Below are positions 1-7,688 of a stretch of DNA of 61,385 nt, one piece after another. How positions within the stretch are numbered: position 1 is the stretch's first letter; each line of letters begins with the position of its first letter. The DNA is taken from assembly GCA_031287525.1 (NCBI GenBank), contig JAITSU010000039.1, positions 1 to 61,385 of the forward strand, written 5' to 3'. A model generated the notes under the pieces. That model was not told where the DNA came from. It saw only the letters and a program-made list of their open reading frames with translations, and did not search any database. The translations under genes were made by a program, and so were the position numbers. The stretch is from Zoogloeaceae bacterium (GTDB lineage Bacteria; Pseudomonadota; Gammaproteobacteria; Burkholderiales; Rhodocyclaceae).

Positions 1-59
1 CGCGATTGCCCGACCCCGTGTCTTGACTTTCCTCCGCCTCGCCCTTACTGTTGCCATCT

Positions 60-115
60 TTGCGCCGTTTTGAACTCAGCTTGCCGGCGCGTTATAAATT
101 TCGCTAAAGCGAGGC
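60..115 (+). promoter_or_regulatory. SAM-II riboswitch upstream of metX
   Basis: The segment fits the SAM-II (metA/metX leader) aptamer. Stem P1 is GCGCCG at 62-67 paired with CGGCGC at 85-90. It is followed by the characteristic GTTATAAAT (91-99) and CGCTAAAG (102-109), which correspond to the conserved GUGAUAAAU and GCUAAA segments. A U-rich loop (TTTTGAA, 68-74) follows the first P1 strand as in the family. SAM-II elements bind S-adenosylmethionine through a pseudoknot and usually repress methionine genes. Here a terminator and metX follow directly. The match was made by eye, not by covariance model. Confidence 0.85.
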
Positions 116-119
116 GACG

Positions 120-170
120 AACCCGGTCACCGCGCTTTTGCTTTTTCGACGCGCCAGCCGGGTTTTTGTT
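120..170 (+). terminator. Intrinsic terminator between riboswitch and metX
   Basis: AACCCGG (120-126) pairs with CCGGGTT (158-164), with an inner GCGC/GCGC pairing (132-135 with 151-154). The right arm runs into a T-rich tract, TTTTTGTTT, ending near 172. It lies directly after the SAM-II aptamer and about 15 bases before the metX start, so a transcription-attenuation switch is the natural reading. The antiterminator pairing was not worked out. Confidence 0.65.
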
Positions 171-184
171 TGTTTGGGAGCACC

Positions 185-1333
185 ATGAATCATCCACAAT
201 CCGTCGGTCTTGTCGCGCCGCAGACGGCAACTTTCACCGAGCGCCTCGCCTTGAAAAGCGGCGCCAGCCTGCCGGGGTTTACGCTCGCTTACGAAACCTA
301 CGGACAATTGAACGCCGCGCGCAGCAACGCGGTGCTGGTCTGTCACGCGCTCTCCGGCAATCATCATGTCGCGGGCTATTACGACCAGAAGCGGCAGAAA
401 CAGACTTCTGGCTGGTGGGATAACCTCGTTGGCCCCGGCAAGCCGCTGGATACCCGCCGCTTTTTCGTGGTCGGCGTGAATAATCTGGGCGGCTGTCATG
501 GCTCGACGGGGCCGATGTCGCTGAACCCTGCCACCGGCAAGCCCTACGGCGCGGATTTTCCGCTGGTCACGGTGGAAGACTGGGTTCTCGCGCAGGCGCG
601 GCTGACCGACCATCTCGGCATCGACGCCTGGGCTGCGGTCATCGGCGGCTCGCTGGGCGGGATGCAGGCCTTGCAATGGGCGCTGGAATATCCCGATCGC
701 GTTCGGCATGGCATGGTCATCGCCTCGACCCCGCGCCTCTCCGCGCAAAACATCGCCTTTAACGAAGTGGCGCGGCAAGCCATCATTTCCGACCCGGATT
801 TTCACGGCGGGCATTATTACGAACGCGACGCCACCACGGGGCGCGTTATTCCCAAAAATGGCTTGCGGCTGGCGCGCATGGTGGGGCACATCACCTATCT
901 TTCCGATGACCAGATGGCGGAAAAATTCGGGCGGCGGATGCGGCACGGCAAGCATCGTTTCAATTACGATGTGGAATTTGAAATCGAATCCTACCTGCGT
1001 CATCAGGGCGACAAATTCGCCGAAACCTTCGACGCCAACACTTACCTGCTGGCGACCAAGGCGCTGGATTATTTCGACCCTTCCTTTGACTACGACGGCA
1101 ATCTGGACGCGGCGCTTTCGCGCGCCAGGGCGGATTTTTTCGTCGCCTCGTTTACCACCGACTGGCGTTTCGCGCCGGAAAGAAGCCGCGAAATCGTCTA
1201 TGCCCTACTGCATAACGGGCGCAATGTCAGTTACGCCGAAATCGACTGCGACGCCGGGCACGATTCCTTTTTGCTGGCGACGCCGCACTACCACGCCGCC
1301 CTGACCGCCTATCTGGAAGGAATGATCCTATGA
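185..1333 (+). CDS. metX: Homoserine O-acyltransferase MetX
   Basis: The product acylates the hydroxyl of homoserine, the first committed step of methionine synthesis, in the cytoplasm. It is an alpha/beta-hydrolase-fold protein of 382 residues. The nucleophile elbow GGSLGGMQ puts the catalytic serine near residue 156, and FTTDWRF and DAGHDSF near the C-terminus carry the catalytic Asp and His. The ATG at 185 is preceded by GGGAG; an upstream in-frame TTG at 170 is less likely. The gene overlaps metW by 4 bases (ATGA). The family includes both acetyl- and succinyl-CoA-dependent enzymes, and the FTTDWRF form may favour succinyl-CoA, so the acyl donor is open. A SAM-II riboswitch precedes it. 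Confidence 0.95.
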   Translation: MNHPQSVGLVAPQTATFTERLALKSGASLPGFTLAYETYGQLNAARSNAVLVCHALSGNHHVAGYYDQKRQKQTSGWWDNLVGPGKPLDTRRFFVVGVNNLGGCHGSTGPMSLNPATGKPYGADFPLVTVEDWVLAQARLTDHLGIDAWAAVIGGSLGGMQALQWALEYPDRVRHGMVIASTPRLSAQNIAFNEVARQAIISDPDFHGGHYYERDATTGRVIPKNGLRLARMVGHITYLSDDQMAEKFGRRMRHGKHRFNYDVEFEIESYLRHQGDKFAETFDANTYLLATKALDYFDPSFDYDGNLDAALSRARADFFVASFTTDWRFAPERSREIVYALLHNGRNVSYAEIDCDAGHDSFLLATPHYHAALTAYLEGMIL

Positions 1334-1935
1334 GCAGCGCGCTGACCCGCATGGACGGGCGTTTTGACTTCGAGCACATCGCCCGCTGGATTAACCCCGG
1401 CGAACGGGCGCTTGACCTGGGCTGCGGCGACGGCGCGCTGCTTGCCTTTTTGCGGCAAACCCGGCAAATCGACGGCTATGGCGTGGAGCTTGACCCGGAT
1501 AACGTGGTCGCCTGCATCCGGCGAGGCGTCAATGTTTTGCAATTCAATCTGGAGCAGGGTTTGTCCGGCTTTGAAGACGCCTCTTTCGATCACGTCATCA
1601 TGTCCCTGTCGCTGCAAACCGTGCGCCAGACTGTGCCGCTGTTGCATGAAATGCTGCGCGTCGGGCGCGAGGTCGTGGTGTCTTTCCCCAATTTCGGCTA
1701 CAAGCCGCACCGCGAAGCCATCGCGGCGGGTCGTATGCCCGTTTCCCGCCACCTGCCCTATCAGTGGTTCAACTCGCCCAATGTGCGCTTTTTCACCATC
1801 GCCGACTTTGAAGCCCTGTGCGCCGACGAAGGCATCGCCATCTGCGAACGCCGCGCCTTTGCCAAAGGGCAGCCGATTGAGGACGACCCCAATCTGAACG
1901 CCGAAGTCGCGTTGTATCGTATCAAAAAACAATGA
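1330..1935 (+). CDS. metW: Methionine biosynthesis protein MetW
   Basis: This 201-residue protein has a class I methyltransferase fold, with the SAM-binding motif [14 protein letters not shown] near residues 33-46. MetW is classically encoded directly after metX and is reported to be needed for full MetX activity; its own catalytic role is unclear. The start ATG overlaps the metX stop by 4 bases and its end overlaps prfA by 4 bases, so translational coupling across all three genes is likely. Length and sequence are typical of the family. The SAM-II riboswitch upstream of metX should control it too. Confidence 0.95.
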   Translation: MSSALTRMDGRFDFEHIARWINPGERALDLGCGDGALLAFLRQTRQIDGYGVELDPDNVVACIRRGVNVLQFNLEQGLSGFEDASFDHVIMSLSLQTVRQTVPLLHEMLRVGREVVVSFPNFGYKPHREAIAAGRMPVSRHLPYQWFNSPNVRFFTIADFEALCADEGIAICERRAFAKGQPIEDDPNLNAEVALYRIKKQ

Positions 1936-3014
1936 AAGACCGCATCCGCCAAAAACTCGAACGCATCGCCTTTCGGCTCGAAGAAGTCGACGCCCTGTTG
2001 TCGACTTGCGAAACCGCGCAGGACGCGAACGCGTTTCGCCGCCTCTCCTGCGAACGCGCCGAAATCGAACCGGCGGCGCGGCTTTACGCCGACTATCGCC
2101 AGACCGAAAGCGACCTGCGTGAGGCCGAAGAAATGCGCGACGACCCGGAAATGCGCGATTTCGCCGAAGAAGAAATGGCAAGCATCCAACAAAAGCTGCC
2201 GGAACTGGAACTGGAACTGCAAAAACTGCTCCTGCCCCGCGACCCTGACGACGAACGCAACATTCTGCTGGAAGTCCGCGCCGGCACAGGCGGCGACGAA
2301 TCCGCCCTGTTCGCGGGCGAACTGTTTCGCATGTACAGCCGCTACGCCGAGCGGCGACGCTGGCAAGTCGAAATCCTCTCCGCCAACGAATCGGAATTGG
2401 GCGGCTACCGCGAAATTATCTGCCGCGTCGCAGGGAACGGCGTTTACTCGCGCCTGAAATTTGAATCCGGGGCGCACCGCGTGCAGCGTGTGCCGGAAAC
2501 CGAAACCCAGGGGCGCATCCACACCTCCGCCTGTACCGTCGCCATCATGCCCGAAGCCGACGAAGTGGAAGACGTGCAATTAAACCCCGCCTGCCTCCGC
2601 ATCGACACCTTCCGCGCCTCCGGCGCGGGCGGGCAACACATCAACAAAACCGACTCCGCCGTGCGCGTCACCCACCTCCCCACCGGCATCGTCGCCGAAT
2701 GTCAGGATGGACGCTCGCAACACCAGAACAAAGCGTCCGCCCTGCGCGTGTTGGCGGCGCGCATCAAGGACGCGCAACTGCGGGAACAACAGCAAAAAGA
2801 AGCCGCCACGAGAAAAAATCTCGTCGGCAGCGGCGACCGCTCCGAGCGCATCCGCACCTACAATTTTCCACAAGGTCGCGTCACCGACCACCGCATCAAC
2901 CTTACCCTCTACAAAATCGCTGCCATCATGGACGGCGACCTCGACGAAGTGCTCGACGCCCTCACCACCGAACACCAGACGGAACGACTCGCCGCGCTGT
3001 CGGGGGAGTTGTGA
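1932..3014 (+). CDS. prfA: Peptide chain release factor 1
   Basis: RF1 reads UAA and UAG stop codons and triggers peptide release on the ribosome. The protein has 360 residues, the usual length. The GGQ catalytic motif is at residues 233-235, the same position as in E. coli RF1, and the codon-recognition tripeptide is P188-E189-T190. The C-terminal part ([24 protein letters not shown]) is typical. Its modifier prmC usually follows immediately, but here two unrelated genes separate them. The 4-base overlap with metW places it in the metX transcript, which is unusual company for a housekeeping gene; an internal promoter was not identified. Confidence 0.97.
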   Translation: MKDRIRQKLERIAFRLEEVDALLSTCETAQDANAFRRLSCERAEIEPAARLYADYRQTESDLREAEEMRDDPEMRDFAEEEMASIQQKLPELELELQKLLLPRDPDDERNILLEVRAGTGGDESALFAGELFRMYSRYAERRRWQVEILSANESELGGYREIICRVAGNGVYSRLKFESGAHRVQRVPETETQGRIHTSACTVAIMPEADEVEDVQLNPACLRIDTFRASGAGGQHINKTDSAVRVTHLPTGIVAECQDGRSQHQNKASALRVLAARIKDAQLREQQQKEAATRKNLVGSGDRSERIRTYNFPQGRVTDHRINLTLYKIAAIMDGDLDEVLDALTTEHQTERLAALSGEL

Positions 3015-3018
3015 CGCC

Positions 3019-3564
3019 ATGAAAAAACAGGTCATTTCAGCCATAAGCGCAGTATTTGTTTTGCTGCTGGTTTCCATTGCGGCAGAGAGCAGGGAAACGT
3101 CTGACCTTGATGAGCAAAGGCGCAAAATCGAGATAGAAATGCGCAGACTTGAGGCAGAACTCGATCGTGATTTACAGGAATACAATCAAAGACCTCGTTA
3201 CCTGTTCGTCAGCCTTGCCGACGCAAAGAAAAAAGGGCTTGCTGAATATTTTGCCGATTTTGAACACAAGATTACCTGTAGTTCCAGATTACATTATCCC
3301 GAAGCGGCTCACGGCAAAATTTATGGTGATGTGGTAATGACGGTTTTTATTCTGTCGGACGGCGCTCTGGAAAAGGTTGACATAGACAAAAGTTCCGGTC
3401 AGCGCATCCTTGATGAAGGCGCAATCAACATCGTCCAACGGGCGCATCCATTCTCTCCCCTTCCTCCCGAAATCCGGCAAGAGGCGGATATTCTCGCAAT
3501 AACAGCAACGTGGACATTTACTTCTGCGGATGACAAAGATAAGCCGCCATGCGAGCCACGCTGA
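3019..3564 (+). CDS. Secreted or inner-membrane protein with TonB-like C-terminal domain
   Basis: The ATG at 3019 begins 5 bases after prfA and encodes 181 residues. Residues 4-22 form a hydrophobic signal peptide or anchor. A charged, probably coiled helix follows (about 28-55, rich in Glu, Arg and Leu). The region from about 95 on (HYPEAAHGKIYGDVVMTVFI, then ILSDGALEKVDI) resembles the TonB C-terminal fold, where YPxxA...G.V.V.F.I..DG is typical. There is no long proline-rich linker, so it is not a classical TonB. It lies between prfA and prmC, which are normally adjacent. Function is unknown; a cell-envelope role is inferred. Confidence 0.7.
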   Translation: MKKQVISAISAVFVLLLVSIAAESRETSDLDEQRRKIEIEMRRLEAELDRDLQEYNQRPRYLFVSLADAKKKGLAEYFADFEHKITCSSRLHYPEAAHGKIYGDVVMTVFILSDGALEKVDIDKSSGQRILDEGAINIVQRAHPFSPLPPEIRQEADILAITATWTFTSADDKDKPPCEPR

Positions 3565-3577
3565 ATATAAAAACCAT

Positions 3578-3622
3578 CGCCCGGAAACCGAAGAACTGGT
3601 CAACGCGCTGTCGGGGGACTAA
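3578..3622 (+). other. Chimeric scar resembling prmC-internal and prfA-terminal sequence
   Basis: The first 24 bases (3578-3601) are identical to prmC 4680-4703 (RPETEELV, residues 93-100). Bases 3604-3618 repeat the last coding bases of prfA at 2993-3007. Read in the prmC frame this gives RPETEELV followed by NALSGD and a stop. It sits between two genes inserted at the prfA-prmC junction, so it may be a recombination footprint rather than a functional sequence. Confidence 0.5.
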
Positions 3623-3655
3623 ACTTCACCCAAGCCCAACGCTTTGGAGAACACC

Positions 3656-4399
3656 ATGCACATCCACAAACTTTTGCTGTTGACCATCGGACTCCTGCTG
3701 GCAAGCAGCGCCAGCGGTGTGGACATCAAAGCTACGGCGACAAAGGCAGAGGATTTTGTGCCCGAAGGCTGGAAGCTCCATAGCGTCGCATACGGTGATT
3801 TGAATCGGGATGGTCAAGAAGATGTGGCGTTGGTGATTCAGGGAACAGATAAGAAGAAAACCATCTCCTTTAGCGACAACTATGGGAATGGGACACTGAC
3901 TACCAACCCAAGAGCGTTGTTGATTGCTTTCAGGAAGGACGATACCTACGAACTGGTATTAAAGAATGAGACACTACTACCCTGTCAGGATGGTACAGTA
4001 TGGGATGAGAATGGAACCGCAATTGCAGAAAGACCGTGGTTTGATGATCTTCTGGATGAAGGCGGGATTAAGATTACCCCCGGAAACACGCTAAAAATCA
4101 AGTTGGATTATTATGCCCCATATGGCAAGCCAGCCTCATCTACTATCACCTATACCTTCCGCCATCAGAATAGCCGCTTTGAGTTGATTGGTCTTGACGC
4201 TAAACACATCACTCCTAAAAGAGAGCATTCCGTCAGCGTTAATTACTCTACCGGAAAAATACTGGAGACCATCATGGACGATGATAACGATGAACCCTCT
4301 AGCCGAACTATTGAAAAATGGTTGTCTCAAGACGAAACGGGGTATGATCTGCAAACCTTGGATTTTGTAACACTGGATAATATCGCCTCTCAATTCTAA
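3656..4399 (+). CDS. Predicted secreted protein with VCBS-like motif
   Basis: The ATG at 3656 follows GGAG; an upstream TTG at 3644 has no better support. The 247-residue product begins with a signal peptide (about residues 1-22, cleavage near ASG-VD). The segment YGDLNRDGQEDVALVIQG resembles the Asp-rich calcium-binding loop of FG-GAP/VCBS repeats, and proteins of this kind often evaluate or bind surface or periplasmic components. The rest has no motif I recognise. The gene is more AT-rich than its neighbours, consistent with acquisition. It ends 4 bases before prmC. I cannot assign a function. Confidence 0.75.
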   Translation: MHIHKLLLLTIGLLLASSASGVDIKATATKAEDFVPEGWKLHSVAYGDLNRDGQEDVALVIQGTDKKKTISFSDNYGNGTLTTNPRALLIAFRKDDTYELVLKNETLLPCQDGTVWDENGTAIAERPWFDDLLDEGGIKITPGNTLKIKLDYYAPYGKPASSTITYTFRHQNSRFELIGLDAKHITPKREHSVSVNYSTGKILETIMDDDNDEPSSRTIEKWLSQDETGYDLQTLDFVTLDNIASQF

Positions 4400-4403
4400 T
4401 AAC

Positions 4404-5357
4404 ATGCAGCCCCCCACCCTAAAAACCGTCGCCGACTGGCTCAAAGCCGCGCGCCAGCAGATTGACGCGCTGGACGCCCGTCTGCTCCTGCAACACGTAA
4501 CCGGCGCATCGCGCGTCGACCTGATTTGCCGTCCCGACGCCCCCCTTACCGCAGAAGCCGCCCAAACCCTGCATGAACTCCTGCGCCGCCGCGCCGCCGG
4601 AGAACCTCTTGCCTATCTCGTCGGCACAACCGCCTTCCGCGCCCGCCCCTTCAAAGTCACCCCCGCCACCCTGACCCCGCGCCCGGAAACCGAAGAACTG
4701 GTCGACGTAGCCCTCGCCAAACTCGCGGAATTGTCACCGCCGTCTTCTTTCGCCTTTGATGCAAGAGAGGCGCTGACAGACGTAGGGGCGGTTTGCGAAC
4801 CGCCCCTACCCTCCACAACGCATGACACACTTTCGGAACGACGCAAAATTCTGGACATGGGCACCGGCACTGGCGTCATCGCCATCAGTCTGGCGCTGGA
4901 ATTTCCCGGCGCGCAAGTCACCGCCTGCGACCTTTCCCCCGCCGCCCTCGCTGTCGCCAGAGAAAATGCCGACCACCTGCGCGCGCCTGTGCGCTTTCTG
5001 CAAAGCGACTGGTTTTCCGCTTTTGCCGACGAGCGTTTTCACCTCATCGTCGCCAATCCTCCCTACATCCCCGCCGCCGACCCGCATCTCGCGGGCGACG
5101 GTCTCTCCCACGAACCCCGCCTCGCCCTTACCGACGAAGCCGACGGACTCACCGCCATCCGCGCCATCACCGCCGCCGCTCTCCGCCACCTCGAAGCCTG
5201 CGGCTGGCTTCTGTTCGAGCACGGTTACGACCAGGGCGAAACCGCCCGCCACCTCCTCGCCGCCGCCGGTTTCACACAAATACAAACCTGGCGTGACCTC
5301 GCCGGACAGGAACGCATCAGCGGCGGGACATGGACACAAGCGGCGCAACGAGCATGA
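4404..5357 (+). CDS. prmC: Release factor glutamine N5-methyltransferase PrmC (HemK)
   Basis: PrmC methylates the glutamine of the GGQ motif in RF1 and RF2. The 317-residue protein has the helical N-terminal domain, SAM motif LDMGTGTGVIAISLA and catalytic NPPY (VANPPYIPAAD). It is about 40 residues longer than E. coli PrmC. The excess lies between VALAKLAEL and ILDMGTG (about residues 112-150). This insert contains a complete 28-bp palindromic element (4782-4809) translated in frame as VGAVCEPPLP, at the linker between the N-terminal and catalytic domains. The reading frame is intact, so the protein is probably functional. The stop overlaps the next gene by ATGA. Confidence 0.95.
   Translation: MQPPTLKTVADWLKAARQQIDALDARLLLQHVTGASRVDLICRPDAPLTAEAAQTLHELLRRRAAGEPLAYLVGTTAFRARPFKVTPATLTPRPETEELVDVALAKLAELSPPSSFAFDAREALTDVGAVCEPPLPSTTHDTLSERRKILDMGTGTGVIAISLALEFPGAQVTACDLSPAALAVARENADHLRAPVRFLQSDWFSAFADERFHLIVANPPYIPAADPHLAGDGLSHEPRLALTDEADGLTAIRAITAAALRHLEACGWLLFEHGYDQGETARHLLAAAGFTQIQTWRDLAGQERISGGTWTQAAQRA
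4782..4809. repeat. 28-bp palindromic element (family A) inside prmC
   Basis: Arms GTAGGGGCGGTT and AACCGCCCCTAC flank a short centre. The element is read in frame within prmC as VGAVCEPPLP, residues 127-136. Identical-arm copies lie at 6427-6454 and 19049-19076, and a 33-bp relative at 46895-46927. No transposase is associated. Confidence 0.85.
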
Positions 5358-5764
5358 ACCTTCTGGATACCCTGGTCGAACAACGCATCAACGCCGCCTG
5401 CTTGAGAGGCGAATTCACCGACCTGCCCGGTCAGGGGGAACCCCTCGTTTTTGACGACGACCTGCTCACTCCCGAAGAACAACGCGCCGCCAATCGCATC
5501 CTGAAAAACGCGGGCGTGACCCCGCCCGCCATAGAATCCCTGCGCCGCCTGCGCGCCCTGCGGCAGGAATGGGCGCAAACCGCCGACGCCGCCGAACAAC
5601 GCCACCTGCGCGCCCGCATCCTCGCTCTCGACCTGACGCTGGAAAACGCGCGCGGTCACGCCCTGCAAGCGCCGGAAAGCTATCGGCAGGCTTTGCTGGA
5701 ACGGTTGGGAAAAGCGGAGAAAACGGGGGATGTCGCGCAGAATGGCGCACAAAACAGCAACTAG
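5354..5764 (+). CDS. DUF1992 (DnaJ-C28-like) domain protein
   Basis: This 136-residue protein starts at the ATG overlapping the prmC stop (ATGA). It contains the DUF1992 signature: LVEQRINAACLRGEFTDLPG, then GQGEPL, a DDD cluster, and N-R-ILKNAG. In other bacteria this domain occurs alone or in DnaJ-related proteins (eukaryotic DNAJC28), and its function is unknown. The protein is predominantly helical and cytoplasmic, with no signal peptide. Coupling to prmC suggests co-expression, but no functional link is established. Confidence 0.85.
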   Translation: MNLLDTLVEQRINAACLRGEFTDLPGQGEPLVFDDDLLTPEEQRAANRILKNAGVTPPAIESLRRLRALRQEWAQTADAAEQRHLRARILALDLTLENARGHALQAPESYRQALLERLGKAEKTGDVAQNGAQNSN

Positions 5765-5825
5765 TTGCCTGGGAAAAAACGGCGTATTCTTACCAAATCG
5801 CCATCGACCATTAAAAGGTACAACC

Positions 5826-6038
5826 ATGAGCGCCACCGCCACCCTGTCCAGCAAATTTCAAATCTCCATTCCCAAAGCCGTGCGCGAGGAACAACACTGG
5901 CAAGCCGGACTGGAATTCGTGTTCATCCCCAAGGGCAAGGGCGTACTCATGATGCCCGTGCCAACACTGGAACAGTTGGCAGGCATTGCCAAAGGCGCGT
6001 GTCCCGACAACTACCGTGACCGCGAGGATCGCTACTGA
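5826..6038 (+). CDS. vapB: VapB-type antitoxin, AbrB/SpoVT fold
   Basis: A 70-residue protein whose N-terminal half (TATLSSKFQISIPKAVRE) is the AbrB/MazE-like swapped-hairpin DNA-binding motif. The C-terminal tail (about 45-70) would wrap and inhibit the toxin. The ATG at 5826 follows AAAGG. The stop and the next gene's start overlap (TGATG), typical of toxin-antitoxin operons. It should repress its own promoter together with VapC. The preceding 60 bases are the probable promoter region. Confidence 0.85.
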   Translation: MSATATLSSKFQISIPKAVREEQHWQAGLEFVFIPKGKGVLMMPVPTLEQLAGIAKGACPDNYRDREDRY

Positions 6039-6430
6039 TGGCAACAACCTCGTCATGCGTCGTGGCGGATACGTCTGTCTGGGTTGAATGGCTCCTTGGC
6101 GGCGCGTCCAGCAAAACACTCGCCAAACAATTCCCTGAAAAGTCGCGGTGCATCGTGCCGACCATCGTGCAGCTTGAACTGTCGAAATGGCTGGTACGCG
6201 AACTCGGCGAGGAGCGCGCCGATCAGGTTATCGCGTACACGCAGAAGTGTGTCATCGTGCCACTGGACACCGCCATCGCCCTGCTCGCAGCGGATTTTCA
6301 CCGCAAATACAAACTGGCGATCGCCGATGCCATCGTCTACGCGACGGCACAGCGTCAAAATGCAAGCCTGCTGACTTGCGACGCGCATTTTGAAGGGTTG
6401 CCGGACGTGACGTTCTTTGCCAAAGCGTAG
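6038..6430 (+). CDS. vapC: VapC-type PIN-domain ribonuclease toxin
   Basis: This 130-residue PIN-domain protein carries the four acidic metal-binding residues expected of VapC: D11 (VVADTSVWVEW), E47 (QLELSKW), D97 (AIADAIVYATA) and D115 (LLTCDAHF). VapC toxins cleave tRNA or rRNA when VapB is degraded. The gene overlaps vapB by one base. Its stop codon TAG (6428-6430) lies inside a 28-bp palindromic element, so the element defines the toxin's C-terminus (FFAKA). All active-site residues are present. Confidence 0.9.
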   Translation: MATTSSCVVADTSVWVEWLLGGASSKTLAKQFPEKSRCIVPTIVQLELSKWLVRELGEERADQVIAYTQKCVIVPLDTAIALLAADFHRKYKLAIADAIVYATAQRQNASLLTCDAHFEGLPDVTFFAKA

Positions 6431-6454
6431 GGGCGGTTCACGAACCGCCCCTAC
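6427..6454. repeat. 28-bp palindromic element (family A) at vapC/GNAT convergence
   Basis: Arms GTAGGGGCGGTTC (6427-6439) and GAACCGCCCCTAC (6442-6454) flank AC. The TAG near each end is the stop codon of a converging gene: vapC on plus (6428-6430) and the acetyltransferase on minus (6453-6451). As a hairpin it might also act in termination, though it lacks a T-tract. Confidence 0.9.
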
Positions 6455-6894
6455 TTCCGCCACGCGAACAAGCGCGTTGGCTGCCAACCTTGATGCTTAT
6501 AAAACCCAAGCGCCGGGGCATTATCCGCATCGGCAAGAAGTTGCATCCGCCGCGCGCCCTGGCTGGTCGCCCATTCTGCTGCCGCGTCCAGCAGGCGGCG
6601 ACCGATGCCGCAGGCGCGGTGATCGGGGCGCAGGACGACATCTTCCAACCATGCGGATGGCGCGCCGCTGGCGGTGGAAATCACCAGTTGGGCGCTGACC
6701 ATGCCGATGACGACACCATCAATGGCACGGCGGGCGACTAAAATGACGGCGTTTTCCGGTCGCGCCAGGAGCAGTTCCAGACCGCGTTGTTGTTTTTTTG
6801 CATCGGGTTGAAAATCCTGTTCAATGGAAAACAGGATGTGCAGTAATTCAATCAGGGCGGGGATGTCGGCTGGGGTGGCGGGTTCGATGACCAT
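6451..6894 (-). CDS. GNAT family N-acetyltransferase
   Basis: A 147-residue GCN5-type acetyltransferase. The acetyl-CoA pyrophosphate loop is RPDHRACGIGRRLLDAA (Q/RxxGxG/A type), preceded by the beta-4 strand WLEDVVLRP and followed by ALGFYKHQGWQ. The substrate is unknown. The ATG overlaps the stop of the upstream XRE-cupin regulator (TGATG), so the two are co-translated and the regulator may sense a metabolite related to the substrate. The stop codon is supplied by the palindromic element at 6427-6454. Confidence 0.88.
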   Translation of the reverse strand: MVIEPATPADIPALIELLHILFSIEQDFQPDAKKQQRGLELLLARPENAVILVARRAIDGVVIGMVSAQLVISTASGAPSAWLEDVVLRPDHRACGIGRRLLDAAAEWATSQGARRMQLLADADNAPALGFYKHQGWQPTRLFAWRK

Positions 6895-7487
6895 CACGCG
6901 GCTTCTCCGCCGGGATACAGGGTGATGCTCAAAAAGCGGATCGGGCATTGGGTGAGTTTTTCCGGCCCGTGCGGGATGTCGCCGCGAAAGGTGAGGCTGT
7001 CGCCGGGTTTCAGGGTGTAGGTGTTTTGACCGTGGCGGTATTCGATTTCGCCTTCCAGCATGTAGATAAACTCCGTGCCGGGGTGCTCGAAAACGGGGAA
7101 GGTTTCCGAATCATGGTTAATCGTAATCAGAAACGGCTCGAAGAATTTTTTTGGCCCCTGGTCATACGCCAGCAGATGATAGGTATGTCCGCGTTTGGTA
7201 CCCCGGCGCACAACCTCCATGCCTTCGCCTTTCTTGACCATCTGGGCGCTGCCGTCTTTGGTGTCGTAACCCCGAAACAGGGCGGCGAGGGAGACGCCCA
7301 AGGCTTGCGCCAGACGGGAGAGCGTGTCCAGACTGCTGGCGGTCTGGGCGTTTTCGATGCGCGATAACATGCCCCGGCTGATGCCGGAACGGGTGGCGAT
7401 GTCGGCAATGGTCAAGCCGTGCGAAAGACGGATGTCCTTGATGGTCGCGCCCAGATAGCGTTCCAGGCTGTTGGCAGATTCAGGCAT
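6894..7487 (-). CDS. XRE-family transcriptional regulator with C-terminal cupin
   Basis: The 197-residue protein has an N-terminal helix-turn-helix (about 10-65: IKDIRLSHGLTIADIATRSG, then MLSRIENAQTA). A cupin domain follows (about 115-190: ITINHDSETFPVFEHPGTEF, then LKPGDSLTFRGDIPHG). This architecture regulates amino acid, polyamine or osmolyte catabolic genes in proteobacteria, with the cupin acting as ligand sensor. It is divergent from purU and the sarcosine-oxidase-like gene, with a shared 200-base intergenic region, so those genes are likely targets. The ligand is not identifiable from the sequence. Confidence 0.9.
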   Translation of the reverse strand: MPESANSLERYLGATIKDIRLSHGLTIADIATRSGISRGMLSRIENAQTASSLDTLSRLAQALGVSLAALFRGYDTKDGSAQMVKKGEGMEVVRRGTKRGHTYHLLAYDQGPKKFFEPFLITINHDSETFPVFEHPGTEFIYMLEGEIEYRHGQNTYTLKPGDSLTFRGDIPHGPEKLTQCPIRFLSITLYPGGEAA

Positions 7488-7634
7488 CAGGTGTCAGCTT
7501 TCAGGTAACAGGGGGCAGCGATTTTCAGCCCACTCAACCCCCGATTCAGTAAACAATGCGTTACTCTAACATAAAGGAGAAAAGTTTACCTGAACGAAAA
7601 AAAGTTTCACAAAACCGTTGACGCAGCTTTCGAG

Positions 7635-7656
7635 TTGGTTGCACAATGCGAACCAA
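7635..7656. promoter_or_regulatory. Candidate operator between XRE-cupin regulator and purU
   Basis: TTGGTT (7635-7640) and AACCAA (7651-7656) form an inverted repeat with a 10-base spacer, 33 bases before the purU start, in the divergent intergenic region. Position and symmetry suit a dimeric HTH regulator. Only this one copy was noticed, so support is weak. Confidence 0.3.
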
Positions 7657-7688
7657 TGTTTCATTACATGAACTTCATGGAGTCCCAA

